From NCBI RefSeq assembly GCF_900636475.1, contig NZ_LR134283.1, positions 1,674,001-1,738,000 of the forward strand: a stretch of DNA of 64,000 bases, given 5' to 3'. The stretch's first letter is position 1; every line of letters begins with the position of its first letter. Source of the stretch: Streptococcus anginosus (lineage in GTDB: Bacteria > Bacillota > Bacilli > Lactobacillales > Streptococcaceae). The position numbers and the translations under genes were made by a program. This document shows positions 38,006 through 45,729 of the stretch, in pieces. Under the pieces are notes generated by a model. That model saw only the letters and a list, made by a program, of their open reading frames with translations, was not told the origin of the DNA and did not search any database.

Positions 38006-39226
38006 TTATAGCCATTTGTAATCAATAAGAAATTCTCTTAATTGTTGTGTTTGTATAGTATTATTTGAAGCTTCCATTCCTTCTATCAGTAATTGGCGAA
38101 TAGGATTTTTGGCTGATAAGTGAAATTGCCATTCGACGTCAATTTGAATTTTTTTAGCCTGCGCTATTGTATTTTCAATGTATCTTCTACTAAAATCTTT
38201 TAATAATTGAATATGATTGTCTACGTTATAAAATCCATTATTAATATCTTCATTGATTTGTTTTTCAATCCGTTCTCTAGCCGATATAAAATAAAATATA
38301 CTATTTGTTTTGAACTTGTAGTTGGTTAAATCGTACCTACAATAGTCTAAATTAGCGGCCATTGCGTTAATTGAAAAATTCATTCGAAATTTATCGATAT
38401 TTTTTAGAAAAAAATTGTTTTCAGTAAAAATACTAGTGTTATCTTTTTTATTTATAGAAAAATAAAATGGAAAGGTGTGTTTTATAAAATATTCGAAATA
38501 GTTTTGCATTAGAATGCTGATTTTATTAGTATCAATGTTTGTCTGCTTGATGAGATAATTCTGATTTTCAAGAATCAAAAACTTGAAATCAATTATCTTA
38601 TCTATATTTTTGTAAGCTATTTTATAACTATCTTCCATGTCTAGAAAGTATCGCTCTTCAATATTGTCGAGCAGTTTTTTTATAGTTAATTTATATTCTG
38701 TAGAATCATCTATGCTATTAAGTTCCTTTTTTAACTGTGCGAGGTTATTAATTTTTATATGTTTGTTGACTCTTTTAGTCGCCTGATATTCTTGTTTTAT
38801 AAAATCAATTAGACAAGCAACAAAGCAAATGTTATAAGAATCTTTGGGACGGCCTACCCTCTTTAATTGTACTTTTTTATTGTCCGTAATGCCATATTCT
38901 TGTTGCAAGAATATGACTTCTTTAATAAATGGTTCGAATGTTTTAGCGTTTTTTACTTTTTTATATAAATCTTTTTGTTGTATTGGGTAATAGATTTTTT
39001 GGTTAATTATGGGTAACAACTCTTCAACTGAAAAAGTTTTTTGAAAAAATGTTTCAAACTCATCTATTATTTGTTGATATTTAGTAGAAGTAACTACTGA
39101 TTTTTCAAATTCATTTTGAGAAGAATAATTAAATTTTTGAAGAATAATTTCAAAATAAGTATTATAAACAAGCATATGATTCTTGTTTTTACGGACTGTA
39201 TCGTAGAAATCAAAGATATTATTCAT
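38006..39226 (-). CDS. Element-encoded protein of unknown function
   Basis: The 406-residue helical protein is rich in I, N and K and extremely AT-rich in DNA. It has no signal peptide or membrane segment. A basic patch (KKVQLKRVGRPKDSY, about residues 118-132) could bind nucleic acid. I recognise no family. AGGAGC precedes the ATG. It is the only large gene on the minus strand of the element and stands alone, so it has its own control. Confidence 0.7.
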   Translation of the reverse strand: MNNIFDFYDTVRKNKNHMLVYNTYFEIILQKFNYSSQNEFEKSVVTSTKYQQIIDEFETFFQKTFSVEELLPIINQKIYYPIQQKDLYKKVKNAKTFEPFIKEVIFLQQEYGITDNKKVQLKRVGRPKDSYNICFVACLIDFIKQEYQATKRVNKHIKINNLAQLKKELNSIDDSTEYKLTIKKLLDNIEERYFLDMEDSYKIAYKNIDKIIDFKFLILENQNYLIKQTNIDTNKISILMQNYFEYFIKHTFPFYFSINKKDNTSIFTENNFFLKNIDKFRMNFSINAMAANLDYCRYDLTNYKFKTNSIFYFISARERIEKQINEDINNGFYNVDNHIQLLKDFSRRYIENTIAQAKKIQIDVEWQFHLSAKNPIRQLLIEGMEASNNTIQTQQLREFLIDYKWL

Positions 39227-39375
39227 GTTTTTGCTCCTGGGGCGAAAAATTATTTGTAGGTTATCATTGATATATATCGTGGAAAGGAGAGCACACGTTA
39301 ATGAATACTACATAGTTCTATTATATGAGATTTCTAGTTTAAAAAAAGCATGCCTAAAGAAAGAGAGGATAGCGC

Positions 39376-39711
39376 ATGAAATTACCTAAAAAAATGCAAC
39401 AAAATAAGTATACTGAGGAACTTGCTAATACGCTTATCAAAAAGGATGAGTCAGTAGTCTGGCTTCCGTCACTTCCTCAGGAGTGTTTTAGACAAAATAA
39501 AGAAAAGGGTAAATGGGAAACAGATGGATTCAAATACTGGTTTTATCAACCACAAAGTGGATTGCCACCTTTTGAGGTAAAATGTCCAGCAGAGAGAAAA
39601 GAACCGACAGGTATTACTGAAGTTGTGTTTAATAAGTTGACTGCTGTACGTATCAATGACGATGTTTATTTTAAATGTACTGATTTTAATATCTTAGAAG
39701 GAGGTAAATAA
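39376..39711 (+). CDS. Small element protein upstream of rep
   Basis: The 111-residue protein is rich in W, K and P (VVWLPSLPQECF, KYWFYQPQSGLPP). It overlaps the next gene by 1 base (TAATG). AAGAGAGGATAGC precedes the ATG. It is probably part of the replication or transfer module. Family not recognised. Confidence 0.65.
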   Translation: MKLPKKMQQNKYTEELANTLIKKDESVVWLPSLPQECFRQNKEKGKWETDGFKYWFYQPQSGLPPFEVKCPAERKEPTGITEVVFNKLTAVRINDDVYFKCTDFNILEGGK

Positions 39712-40253
39712 TGGCTCAAATATTTTTTGCTGATGATATTCTTGAAGAAGAGGTTCAAGGTAAGGTTGTCGGATTTACGTTTGATGAGCATAGGAAAGCT
39801 AAATTCGGAATAAAACTGACAAAAGGAGTTGACTATCCAATCGTTGGATATGATTACTCTGCTAACAAAGCACCGGTCTATTTGGGATTAGTGGTTGAAT
39901 CTGATGAGAAAACAGGTTCGGTACGTGTATCGCCAATAGAGAAACAATTATCAAATCTACTGAAACCTTTAACTGAAACTAAAACTCAACTTTTAGATGA
40001 AATTGAAGAGTTAAAAAGCGAGATTGATAAAAAAGAGAAAGAGTTTGAGCGCTCAAATAATCAATTATTTGATGTACAAGATATTGTTATTGATTTTGAA
40101 AGAGCTTATGACGAACTTCAAAGAGAAGCTGAAAAAACACTTGAACAGTTTGAGCATACTAAAACTCAGATTGAAAAATTTGAAAACTGGCTTAAGCAAA
40201 ATTGGTTTGTTAGTAAGCTCTATCATTTTTATAAAAAACATAATCAGATTTGA
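39711..40253 (+). CDS. Coiled-coil element protein upstream of rep
   Basis: In the 180-residue protein, the first 90 residues form a small beta-rich domain. Residues about 90-165 are a strong coiled coil (heptads of L/I with E and K), ending in a basic aromatic tail. AGGAGGTAA precedes the ATG. It is coupled to the gene before it. A structural or DNA-transfer accessory role is possible. Confidence 0.65.
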   Translation: MAQIFFADDILEEEVQGKVVGFTFDEHRKAKFGIKLTKGVDYPIVGYDYSANKAPVYLGLVVESDEKTGSVRVSPIEKQLSNLLKPLTETKTQLLDEIEELKSEIDKKEKEFERSNNQLFDVQDIVIDFERAYDELQREAEKTLEQFEHTKTQIEKFENWLKQNWFVSKLYHFYKKHNQI

Positions 40254-40579
40254 CGTTTTGAAGCTAGAGATTTTGACGTAGCAATAATTCATATTTTGCA
40301 TGATGTCTATTTGATGTTGATATATTTTATCTTTCTACGGCAGAACTGATATTTTTACGAAGTCAAATTGTTGAACAAATGAACTGTTCTTTGAACAGTA
40401 GTGACATTCGTGAGGCGTAGTCGGAGAAGACAAGCGAACAGATGTCGCGTCAGAATGCAGTGAGGCAATGCAGACAGAGTAAGAATATCTATGTCTGCCA
40501 TGATAAGATACAGATATGAGATTAGCTATCATCAAATATGTAATGATAGTTCAAAAAGATAGTGAGAAAAGGTAAGCTG

Positions 40580-40690
40580 ATGAAGTTTTATATAGAGATT
40601 AGAGCACGACCAATTTTGTATAGAGCCAGTAATAATTTGAAACATATTTTGGTAAGAGACTGTATTGATTTTCAGTTTTTGAAGTTTTAA
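40580..40690 (+). CDS. Possible 36-residue peptide
   Basis: An ATG 7 bases after AAAAGGTAA opens 36 codons to TAA. The peptide is basic and begins MKFYIEIRARPILYRAS. It lies in the otherwise non-coding region before rep. No family is recognised and it could be chance. Confidence 0.3.
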   Translation: MKFYIEIRARPILYRASNNLKHILVRDCIDFQFLKF

Positions 40691-40725
40691 TCTTTCAAAA
40701 CGAAAACAATACTTGTAGTTTTAAT

Positions 40726-40788
40726 TTTAATTATTCAACGCGCATGGTTAGACTGGGCTTGTCAACTAGTCTAACTTGAATAATTAAA
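40726..40788. repeat. Nested inverted repeat before rep
   Basis: The outer arms TTTAATTATTCAA / TTGAATAATTAAA (13 bp, perfect) enclose the inner arms GTTAGACT / AGTCTAAC (8 bp, perfect), with a one-sided CGCGCATG bulge. The apex is GGGCTTGTCAACT. It could be a nick-site hairpin, iteron-like site or rep mRNA control structure. Confidence 0.65.
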
Positions 40789-40815
40789 GGAATAATTAGA
40801 AAAGGAGTTAAATTA

Positions 40816-42189
40816 ATGGCAAAAGAATCCAAAATCCAGTGCTTTATGGTTGTTCAATATTTTTCTGAGAAATATTGGAAGGATTGGGATGTTAGCTTTA
40901 TTACAGAAGCTCAAGAGGGAGATATTGCCCCCTTGCTTAATGAGATGGTCAAACGTATTAGTAAGATAACTACAGTGTCCGAAGCGTATGGAATCGTTCA
41001 TGATAAAGATGAGGAGGAACTGTATGATGCTGAGACACAACAATTTTATACAAAACCAATAGATAGTCACGGGCACTTATTATTTAAACTTTCAGAAGGA
41101 ATGCCTATCATTAAGTTGTCTGATATAATTGGAATTGAACCACAATATATTGAGAAAGCTAAGCGTGGGAGATATGGTTATGACAATTTACTCTCTTATT
41201 TAATCCACAGTAAAGAAAGTAACAAACATCAATATTCCCCTCAAGAGGTCGTTAGCGCTGCTGGGAAGAACTATATGGAGGTGTTTAAGGAGAGGTTCAG
41301 TAGCTGGAAAAAAGGAAGAGTAAAGAAAGATATTAAACTTTCAGAAGATGAAATTGATAACCTTATTTTAGATATTATTCAAGAAAAAATTGGGAAATCA
41401 GAAATCCTATTAGATGAAAAGTATCACATGATTTACACGACATTTAAAACCAGGATAAACGAGGCCTTTGCTGTGCTCGGTGAGATAAAAGGGAATAGAA
41501 CGAAGAAAGCAATAGAGAATGGTGAGTTCAAAAAAACAGTTCTATTTATCCATGGAAGGTCAGGGTTAGGTAAGACCAGATTTGCTAAAGAGTTGGCGTC
41601 AAAAATTCAGGGTTTGGCATTGAGAAATGGTCAAAAATGGGATTTAGCTACTACTGCTGGAACAAATATCATGGATGACCTGAACGGTGAAGAAATCCTT
41701 TTACTTGATGATGTTAGAGGAGAAAGTTTAACAGCTAGTGATTGGCTAAAGTTGCTTGATAATTATAACATCAGTTTTAGCTCTGCTCGGTATAAAAATA
41801 TCTTACCTTCGGCGAGGATTATCATTGTTACAAGTACCAAACATCCATTAGAATTTTTCTATAAATGTAAGGATAATGAGCGAGAAGATTTATCTCAGTT
41901 TATACGGCGATTTGATTCACTTATTACCCTACAAAATTGTCAGGAAGGAGATAATATTCAGTTTTTCCAAGCGAGCCCTAGAAAGACTAGCAATGTTAAA
42001 AGAAAGATTCCTAATCGTGAGACTATAGTTACTCTAAACCACGATTTTGAAAAAAATAATTTCATGAATAAAGGTGAATTAGTAGAATTTTTGCTAGCCC
42101 AAGTTAGTCTAAACAATAAGTGGGAATTAGAGCAAGAAAAAAGCCTGTCAGACACTTTTAGCGGAGCAGCTGACAAGCCAAGTAAGTGA
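40816..42189 (+). CDS. Rep initiator with HUH-like and SF3-helicase-like domains
   Basis: In the 457-residue protein, residues about 1-150 look like a rolling-circle initiator of the Rep_2/RepB kind, with H85-x-H87 in DSHGHLLF and tyrosines Y120/Y122/Y128 before LIHS (candidate nicking residues). Residues about 235-370 form a P-loop ATPase with Walker A GRSGLGKT (247-254) and Walker B LLLLDD (D298-D299), resembling the superfamily 3 / RNA_helicase domain fused to such Reps. A similar fusion has been described for some streptococcal mobilizable elements, where it also serves as relaxase. A ribosome site (AAAGGAG) precedes the ATG. Confidence 0.85.
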   Translation: MAKESKIQCFMVVQYFSEKYWKDWDVSFITEAQEGDIAPLLNEMVKRISKITTVSEAYGIVHDKDEEELYDAETQQFYTKPIDSHGHLLFKLSEGMPIIKLSDIIGIEPQYIEKAKRGRYGYDNLLSYLIHSKESNKHQYSPQEVVSAAGKNYMEVFKERFSSWKKGRVKKDIKLSEDEIDNLILDIIQEKIGKSEILLDEKYHMIYTTFKTRINEAFAVLGEIKGNRTKKAIENGEFKKTVLFIHGRSGLGKTRFAKELASKIQGLALRNGQKWDLATTAGTNIMDDLNGEEILLLDDVRGESLTASDWLKLLDNYNISFSSARYKNILPSARIIIVTSTKHPLEFFYKCKDNEREDLSQFIRRFDSLITLQNCQEGDNIQFFQASPRKTSNVKRKIPNRETIVTLNHDFEKNNFMNKGELVEFLLAQVSLNNKWELEQEKSLSDTFSGAADKPSK

Positions 42190-42239
42190 TAAAAGAAATT
42201 GTCTTTTATCATCTCCATTATATCAAACAAGAGAGTGTT

Positions 42240-42449
42240 ATGGAAAATTTATATAAAACTAAAAAGAATATTTCAGAGCTGTTTGATGTTCCCTTAAAGA
42301 CATTGAATAATGATTTAACCGAAATGAGACGGATAGAACAATTTCAATGCTATATTTTAAAACCATCTCATAAGAGAGTATATATAAGTATTGAGGGATA
42401 CGAGCAGTTTTTGCAATATAAACAAAAGAAGTATGAGGAAGCTATGTAG
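42240..42449 (+). CDS. Small DNA-binding, excisionase-like protein
   Basis: The 69-residue protein has a helix-turn-helix-like pattern (KKNISELFDVPLKTLNNDLTEMRR) and a short beta-wing. AGAGAG precedes the ATG at 42240. The open frame extends to 42186 without a site. Its position directly before the integrase suggests directionality factor function (inference). Confidence 0.65.
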   Translation: MENLYKTKKNISELFDVPLKTLNNDLTEMRRIEQFQCYILKPSHKRVYISIEGYEQFLQYKQKKYEEAM

Positions 42450-42454
42450 TTGTG

Positions 42455-42480
42455 TTATAATTAAGCTATGCTACATAGCT
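42455..42480 (+). promoter_or_regulatory. int promoter -10 and dyad
   Basis: TATAAT (about 42456-42461) is followed by the perfect dyad AGCTATG-CTA-CATAGCT (42464-42480), a probable regulator site before the integrase. Confidence 0.5.
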
Positions 42481-42515
42481 TTCCTTTGCTTATAAGATAA
42501 GTAAAAGGAGAAAAA

Positions 42516-43655
42516 ATGTTTTATAAAGAGCTAGATAATGGCAAATATCGCTATTATGAGAAGTTTTATGATGAGCGAGAACAGAAGTGGAAACAGGTCA
42601 CTGTGACTCTGAAATCAAAATCTCGAGTTTCACAAGCAGAGGCTAAACGCCGTTTAGCAAGGAAAATTGATAAGGTTCTCACTGCTCCTACAAAAGAGGA
42701 ATTGAAAAGGCAAAAAATCGAGGAGATGTCTTTTGGTCAGCTTTTGACAGAATGGGAGACTATTCGAGGTGGTGAGATTAAACCGTCTAGCTTTAAAAGT
42801 GAGATGAAATGCTTGAGATTTTTCATGGAAGTAGTTGGAGATTTGAGATTATCCGATTATACTACGCAATTAATCCAAGCCTACCTCATGAGTTTAGATA
42901 TTCAAAACTCAACACGGAAAAATCGTAAGATTTATTTGAATGGTATTTTCGGTTATGCTGAAAAGGTTGGATATATCTCAGAGTCGCCTGTGAAAAGTGT
43001 AGTGATTCCAAAGCAAAAAGCTGATTATGAAAAGCTAAAGAAGGCTAAGGAACACTTCATCAGTAAAGAAGAGTTGAGTTCGGTCTTGTCTTACTGTGAA
43101 ACCCACAATAAAGATAGACGCTATGCTTTGGCGATGGAGTTTATTTTTCTAACAGGTCTTCGTTTTGCTGAGTTTATTGGGGTTCGTTATCAGGATGTGG
43201 ACTTTGAAAATCATCTTCTGAAGATTGACCATACCATTGACTATGTTGCTCATAAGTATGACGATAGGGTTTTACAGACAACAAAGACGGTTGGTTCTGT
43301 TAGAACGATAGTTCTTAGTGAACGTTGTTTAGAAATTATTGACTACTTCCAACAGAATTGCCTTGATAAAGATTTTATATTTGTGACTGGTCAAGGGAAT
43401 ATTATGAGACAACCTTTATTGTATAAATTTATCAAAGATATTTGCGATACAGTTTTAGGTGAGGGACGAGCTTATAACATTCACATGCTTAGGCATTCTC
43501 ACATCAGCTTATTGGCTGAACTGGGTGTACCTATCAAAGCGATTATGGAGCGTGTAGGCCATAGAGATGAGTCTATTACTTTGAGAATTTATAGTCACGT
43601 AACTGAAAATGTACAGGATGAGTTGAAGGAAAAACTTAATCAAATCCGTCTGTAA
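42516..43655 (+). CDS. int: Tyrosine-type integrase
   Basis: The 379-residue recombinase has an N-terminal arm-binding region (about 1-60), a core-binding SAM-like domain (about 70-160) and a catalytic domain with R216 (TGLRFAE), H323/R326 (HMLRHSH), H349 (VGHRD) and nucleophile Y359 (RIYSH). All catalytic residues are present, so it should be active. It reads toward the tatD junction 135 bp away. AAAGGAG precedes the ATG. Confidence 0.95.
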   Translation: MFYKELDNGKYRYYEKFYDEREQKWKQVTVTLKSKSRVSQAEAKRRLARKIDKVLTAPTKEELKRQKIEEMSFGQLLTEWETIRGGEIKPSSFKSEMKCLRFFMEVVGDLRLSDYTTQLIQAYLMSLDIQNSTRKNRKIYLNGIFGYAEKVGYISESPVKSVVIPKQKADYEKLKKAKEHFISKEELSSVLSYCETHNKDRRYALAMEFIFLTGLRFAEFIGVRYQDVDFENHLLKIDHTIDYVAHKYDDRVLQTTKTVGSVRTIVLSERCLEIIDYFQQNCLDKDFIFVTGQGNIMRQPLLYKFIKDICDTVLGEGRAYNIHMLRHSHISLLAELGVPIKAIMERVGHRDESITLRIYSHVTENVQDELKEKLNQIRL

Positions 43656-43659
43656 AATG

Positions 43660-43690
43660 CTAACCATAAAACTAACCAAATACTAACCCA
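43660..43690 (+). repeat. Likely integrase arm-binding repeats, right
   Basis: GCTAACCATAAA, ACTAACCAAA (43671-43680) and TACTAACCCA lie in a row. The middle one matches the left-end copy exactly and in the same orientation. Confidence 0.5.
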
Positions 43691-43789
43691 AGTTACTAGA
43701 AAATAAAGGAAGCATGAGGAAATTTAGAAAAATAAAATCCTTGATTTTCAAGGCTTAGGGAACTTTTAGGAATGAGGAGGAAATATAGT

Positions 43790-44566
43790 TTGAAAATTTT
43801 TGACACACATACACACCTCAACGTGGATAATTTTGCAGGAAAAGAAGCTGAAGAAATTGCTTTTGCTCGCGAGTTAGGTGTCACTAAGATGAATATTGTG
43901 GGTTTTGATGCAGAAACCATTGAAAAGTCGCTAGCGCTGTCTCGTCAATATGACGAACTTTACAGTACGATTGGCTGGCACCCGACGGAGGCAGGTTCTT
44001 ATACGCAGGAAGTTGAGGACATGCTTATCAGTCATTTGCACGATCCCAAAGTTATTGCCCTCGGTGAGATTGGTCTGGACTATCATTGGATGACAGCACC
44101 GAAAGAAGCGCAAGAGCGTGTTTTTCGGCGGCAGATTCAGTTGTCAAAAGATTTGGACTTGCCTTTTGTAGTGCACACTCGTGATGCTTTGGACGACACA
44201 TATGAGATTATTAAAAGCGAGGGTGTGGGTCCTCGTGGGGGCATTATGCATTCTTATTCAGGTTCTTTGGAAATGGCAGAGTGCTTTATCCAACTTGGTA
44301 TGATGATTTCATTTTCGGGTGTGGTCACGTTTAAGAAAGCTGTAGATGTGCAGGAAGCTGCGCAAAAACTGCCTTTGGACAAAATCCTAGTTGAAACGGA
44401 TGCACCTTACTTAGCTCCTGTTCCAAAGCGTGGTAGTGAAAATCGGACGGCTTATACTCGCTATGTGGTGGACTTTATCGCTGATTTGCGTGGGATGACA
44501 ACAGAAGAGCTAGCAGCGATAACAACTGCCAATGCGGAAAGGATATTTGGAATTGAATATATTTAA
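43790..44566 (+). CDS. tatD: TatD-family metal-dependent DNase, start supplied by the element
   Basis: The 258-residue TIM-barrel hydrolase has the metal site FDTHTHL at its N-terminus, GWHPTE, GEIGLDYHW, HTRDA and VETDAPYL. All are intact. AGGAGG at 43775-43780 lies 9 bases before the TTG at 43790, and this start yields the family N-terminus K-I-F-D-T-H. An in-frame ATG at 43772 would add six residues but has a poorer site. Both signals are element DNA, because the native start stayed at 33352. Transcription must come from element DNA or int read-through. Role in the family: 3'-5' DNA trimming. Confidence 0.92.
   Translation: MKIFDTHTHLNVDNFAGKEAEEIAFARELGVTKMNIVGFDAETIEKSLALSRQYDELYSTIGWHPTEAGSYTQEVEDMLISHLHDPKVIALGEIGLDYHWMTAPKEAQERVFRRQIQLSKDLDLPFVVHTRDALDDTYEIIKSEGVGPRGGIMHSYSGSLEMAECFIQLGMMISFSGVVTFKKAVDVQEAAQKLPLDKILVETDAPYLAPVPKRGSENRTAYTRYVVDFIADLRGMTTEELAAITTANAERIFGIEYI
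43791..43812 (+). repeat. Right attachment site (attR core), inside tatD
   Basis: TGAAAATTTTTGACACACAT plus AC is the partner of the 33353-33374 repeat, with one base difference. Confidence 0.85.
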
Positions 44567-44570
44567 TTGG

Positions 44571-45143
44571 ATGAAAACTAATACAACTTTTAAAGTTAAT
44601 CTATATTTTGGTCTTATATATGTTATTTTATATGTTATGTCGTTTTTTATTGGAAATTTGATAAAACCAATATTAACTATTATTACACTAATATGGATTA
44701 GTATTTATTGGTATATATATCGATGCCGTGATGTCTTAACTGTAAGAAAATTTTTATTTGGTTATAAAGAATGCAATGATTTATGTGGGAGCGATGCTTT
44801 TTTCTTTAAATTACTATCAAATGAATTTTTTAAAATTATGAAGAGTTACCCAATAACTATGATATATATATTACTTTGGTATCTGCCTCTAAATGCCTTA
44901 CTAAAATTTTGGGATGCAATCAAAAACATTATTGAAATACTAAACTTATTTGATATATTGGGTTTTCTCAATTGTTTTGAAAGTTGTATTAAATATTTAG
45001 CAAGCAATTTAGCTCCATATATGTTGGCGTATAAAGATGAAACACAAATCGTTGTAAACATTGTGTATTTGCTTGTTTTGTGGATAGTAACATATACTAT
45101 TTGTTTGCGAATCAAGCTGTCTAAATTTCTGGATAATAACTAG
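44571..45143 (+). CDS. AT-rich membrane protein inserted between tatD and rnmV
   Basis: The 190-residue protein has about four hydrophobic segments (near the N-terminus, 25-45, 95-115 and the C-terminal 160-185) and several cysteines. Codon use is far more AT-rich (many ATA, TTA, ATT) than that of tatD and rnmV on either side. The ATG at 44571 lies 5 bases after the tatD stop. An upstream in-frame start at 44532 within tatD is less likely. The ribosome site is weak. tatD and rnmV are normally adjacent, so this is an acquired gene. Confidence 0.65.
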   Translation: MKTNTTFKVNLYFGLIYVILYVMSFFIGNLIKPILTIITLIWISIYWYIYRCRDVLTVRKFLFGYKECNDLCGSDAFFFKLLSNEFFKIMKSYPITMIYILLWYLPLNALLKFWDAIKNIIEILNLFDILGFLNCFESCIKYLASNLAPYMLAYKDETQIVVNIVYLLVLWIVTYTICLRIKLSKFLDNN

Positions 45144-45147
45144 TAAT

Positions 45148-45729
45148 ATGGAAAAAATAAAAATTTCTCAAGTCATCGTTGTAGAAGGTCGAGATGATAC
45201 AGCTAACCTTAAAAGATACTTTGACGTAGAAACTTATGAAACGAGAGGGTCTGCGATTTGTCAAAAAGACATTCAACGCATCAAACATCTCCATAACTTG
45301 CACGGAGTGATCGTTTTTACCGATCCAGATGTCAATGGTGAGCGGATTCGTAGAATGATTATGACAGAGATTCCTAGCGTTCAGCATGCTTTTTTAAAGC
45401 GCAATGAGGCAGCTCCCAAGTCTAAAAGTAAAGGAAAATCATTAGGTATTGAGCATGCTTCTTATGAAGATTTGAGGATAGCTCTTTCGCAGGTGACTAA
45501 GAATTTTGAAAAAACGACTGATTTTGATATCACACGTTCAGATTTGATTCGCTTAGGATTTCTGGCAGGCAATGACAGCCGCAAACGTCGTGAATTTTTA
45601 GGAGAAGAACTCCGCATTGGCTATTCAAATGGAAAACAGTTGCTTAAACGACTAGAATTGTTTGGGATTGGATTGACAGATATTGAAAATGTGATGAAAG
45701 AGTACGAAAGGAATCGACATGGCAAATAG
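45148..45729 (+). CDS. rnmV: Ribonuclease M5
   Basis: This 193-residue Toprim-domain nuclease matures 5S rRNA. The Toprim motifs VVEGRDD near residue 10 and VFTDPDVNGERIRR near 60 are present, with a C-terminal RNA-binding half (RLGFLAGNDSRKRREFLG). It overlaps the next gene by 11 bases. Confidence 0.94.
   Translation: MEKIKISQVIVVEGRDDTANLKRYFDVETYETRGSAICQKDIQRIKHLHNLHGVIVFTDPDVNGERIRRMIMTEIPSVQHAFLKRNEAAPKSKSKGKSLGIEHASYEDLRIALSQVTKNFEKTTDFDITRSDLIRLGFLAGNDSRKRREFLGEELRIGYSNGKQLLKRLELFGIGLTDIENVMKEYERNRHGK

Larger units (their letters stand above)
40254..40815. other. Non-coding, repeat-rich region before rep: candidate origin
   Basis: About 560 bp without a large gene hold several inverted repeats: ACTGTTC/GAACAGT (about 40381-40397), GCAGACA/TGTCTGC (about 40471-40499), CTATCAT/ATGATAG (about 40527-40550), and the nested structure at 40726-40788. 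Placement directly before a Rep gene suggests replication or transfer origin function. Confidence 0.55.
33353..43790 (+). mobile_element. Integrated Rep/integrase-bearing element inserted in the 5' end of tatD
   Basis: Evidence: a tyrosine integrase at the right end, a xis-like small gene beside it, a 22-bp flanking repeat with one mismatch, a tatD start left on the far side, and AT-rich content with many ATA/AGA codons compared with both flanks. It carries a Rep protein with a non-coding origin-like region, a repressor and cargo genes. I see no phage structural genes, no relaxase of the usual MOB families and no coupling ATPase. The best description is an integrative mobilizable or satellite-type element using a Rep-like initiator. 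Confidence 0.9.

Noticed and set aside
36402..40815. CRISPR array or tracrRNA among the element's repeats
   Set aside because: The repeats are isolated inverted repeats of different sequence, not regularly spaced direct repeats, and no cas gene is present.
43772..43789. ATG start for tatD six codons upstream
   Set aside because: It overlaps the AGGAGG that best serves the TTG at 43790, and the added residues are not family-like. It is kept as an alternative only.
33353..43790. Prophage or phage-inducible island
   Set aside because: No structural, packaging or lysis genes and no terminase-like gene are seen. The initiator is a Rep with an HUH-like region rather than a typical primase.
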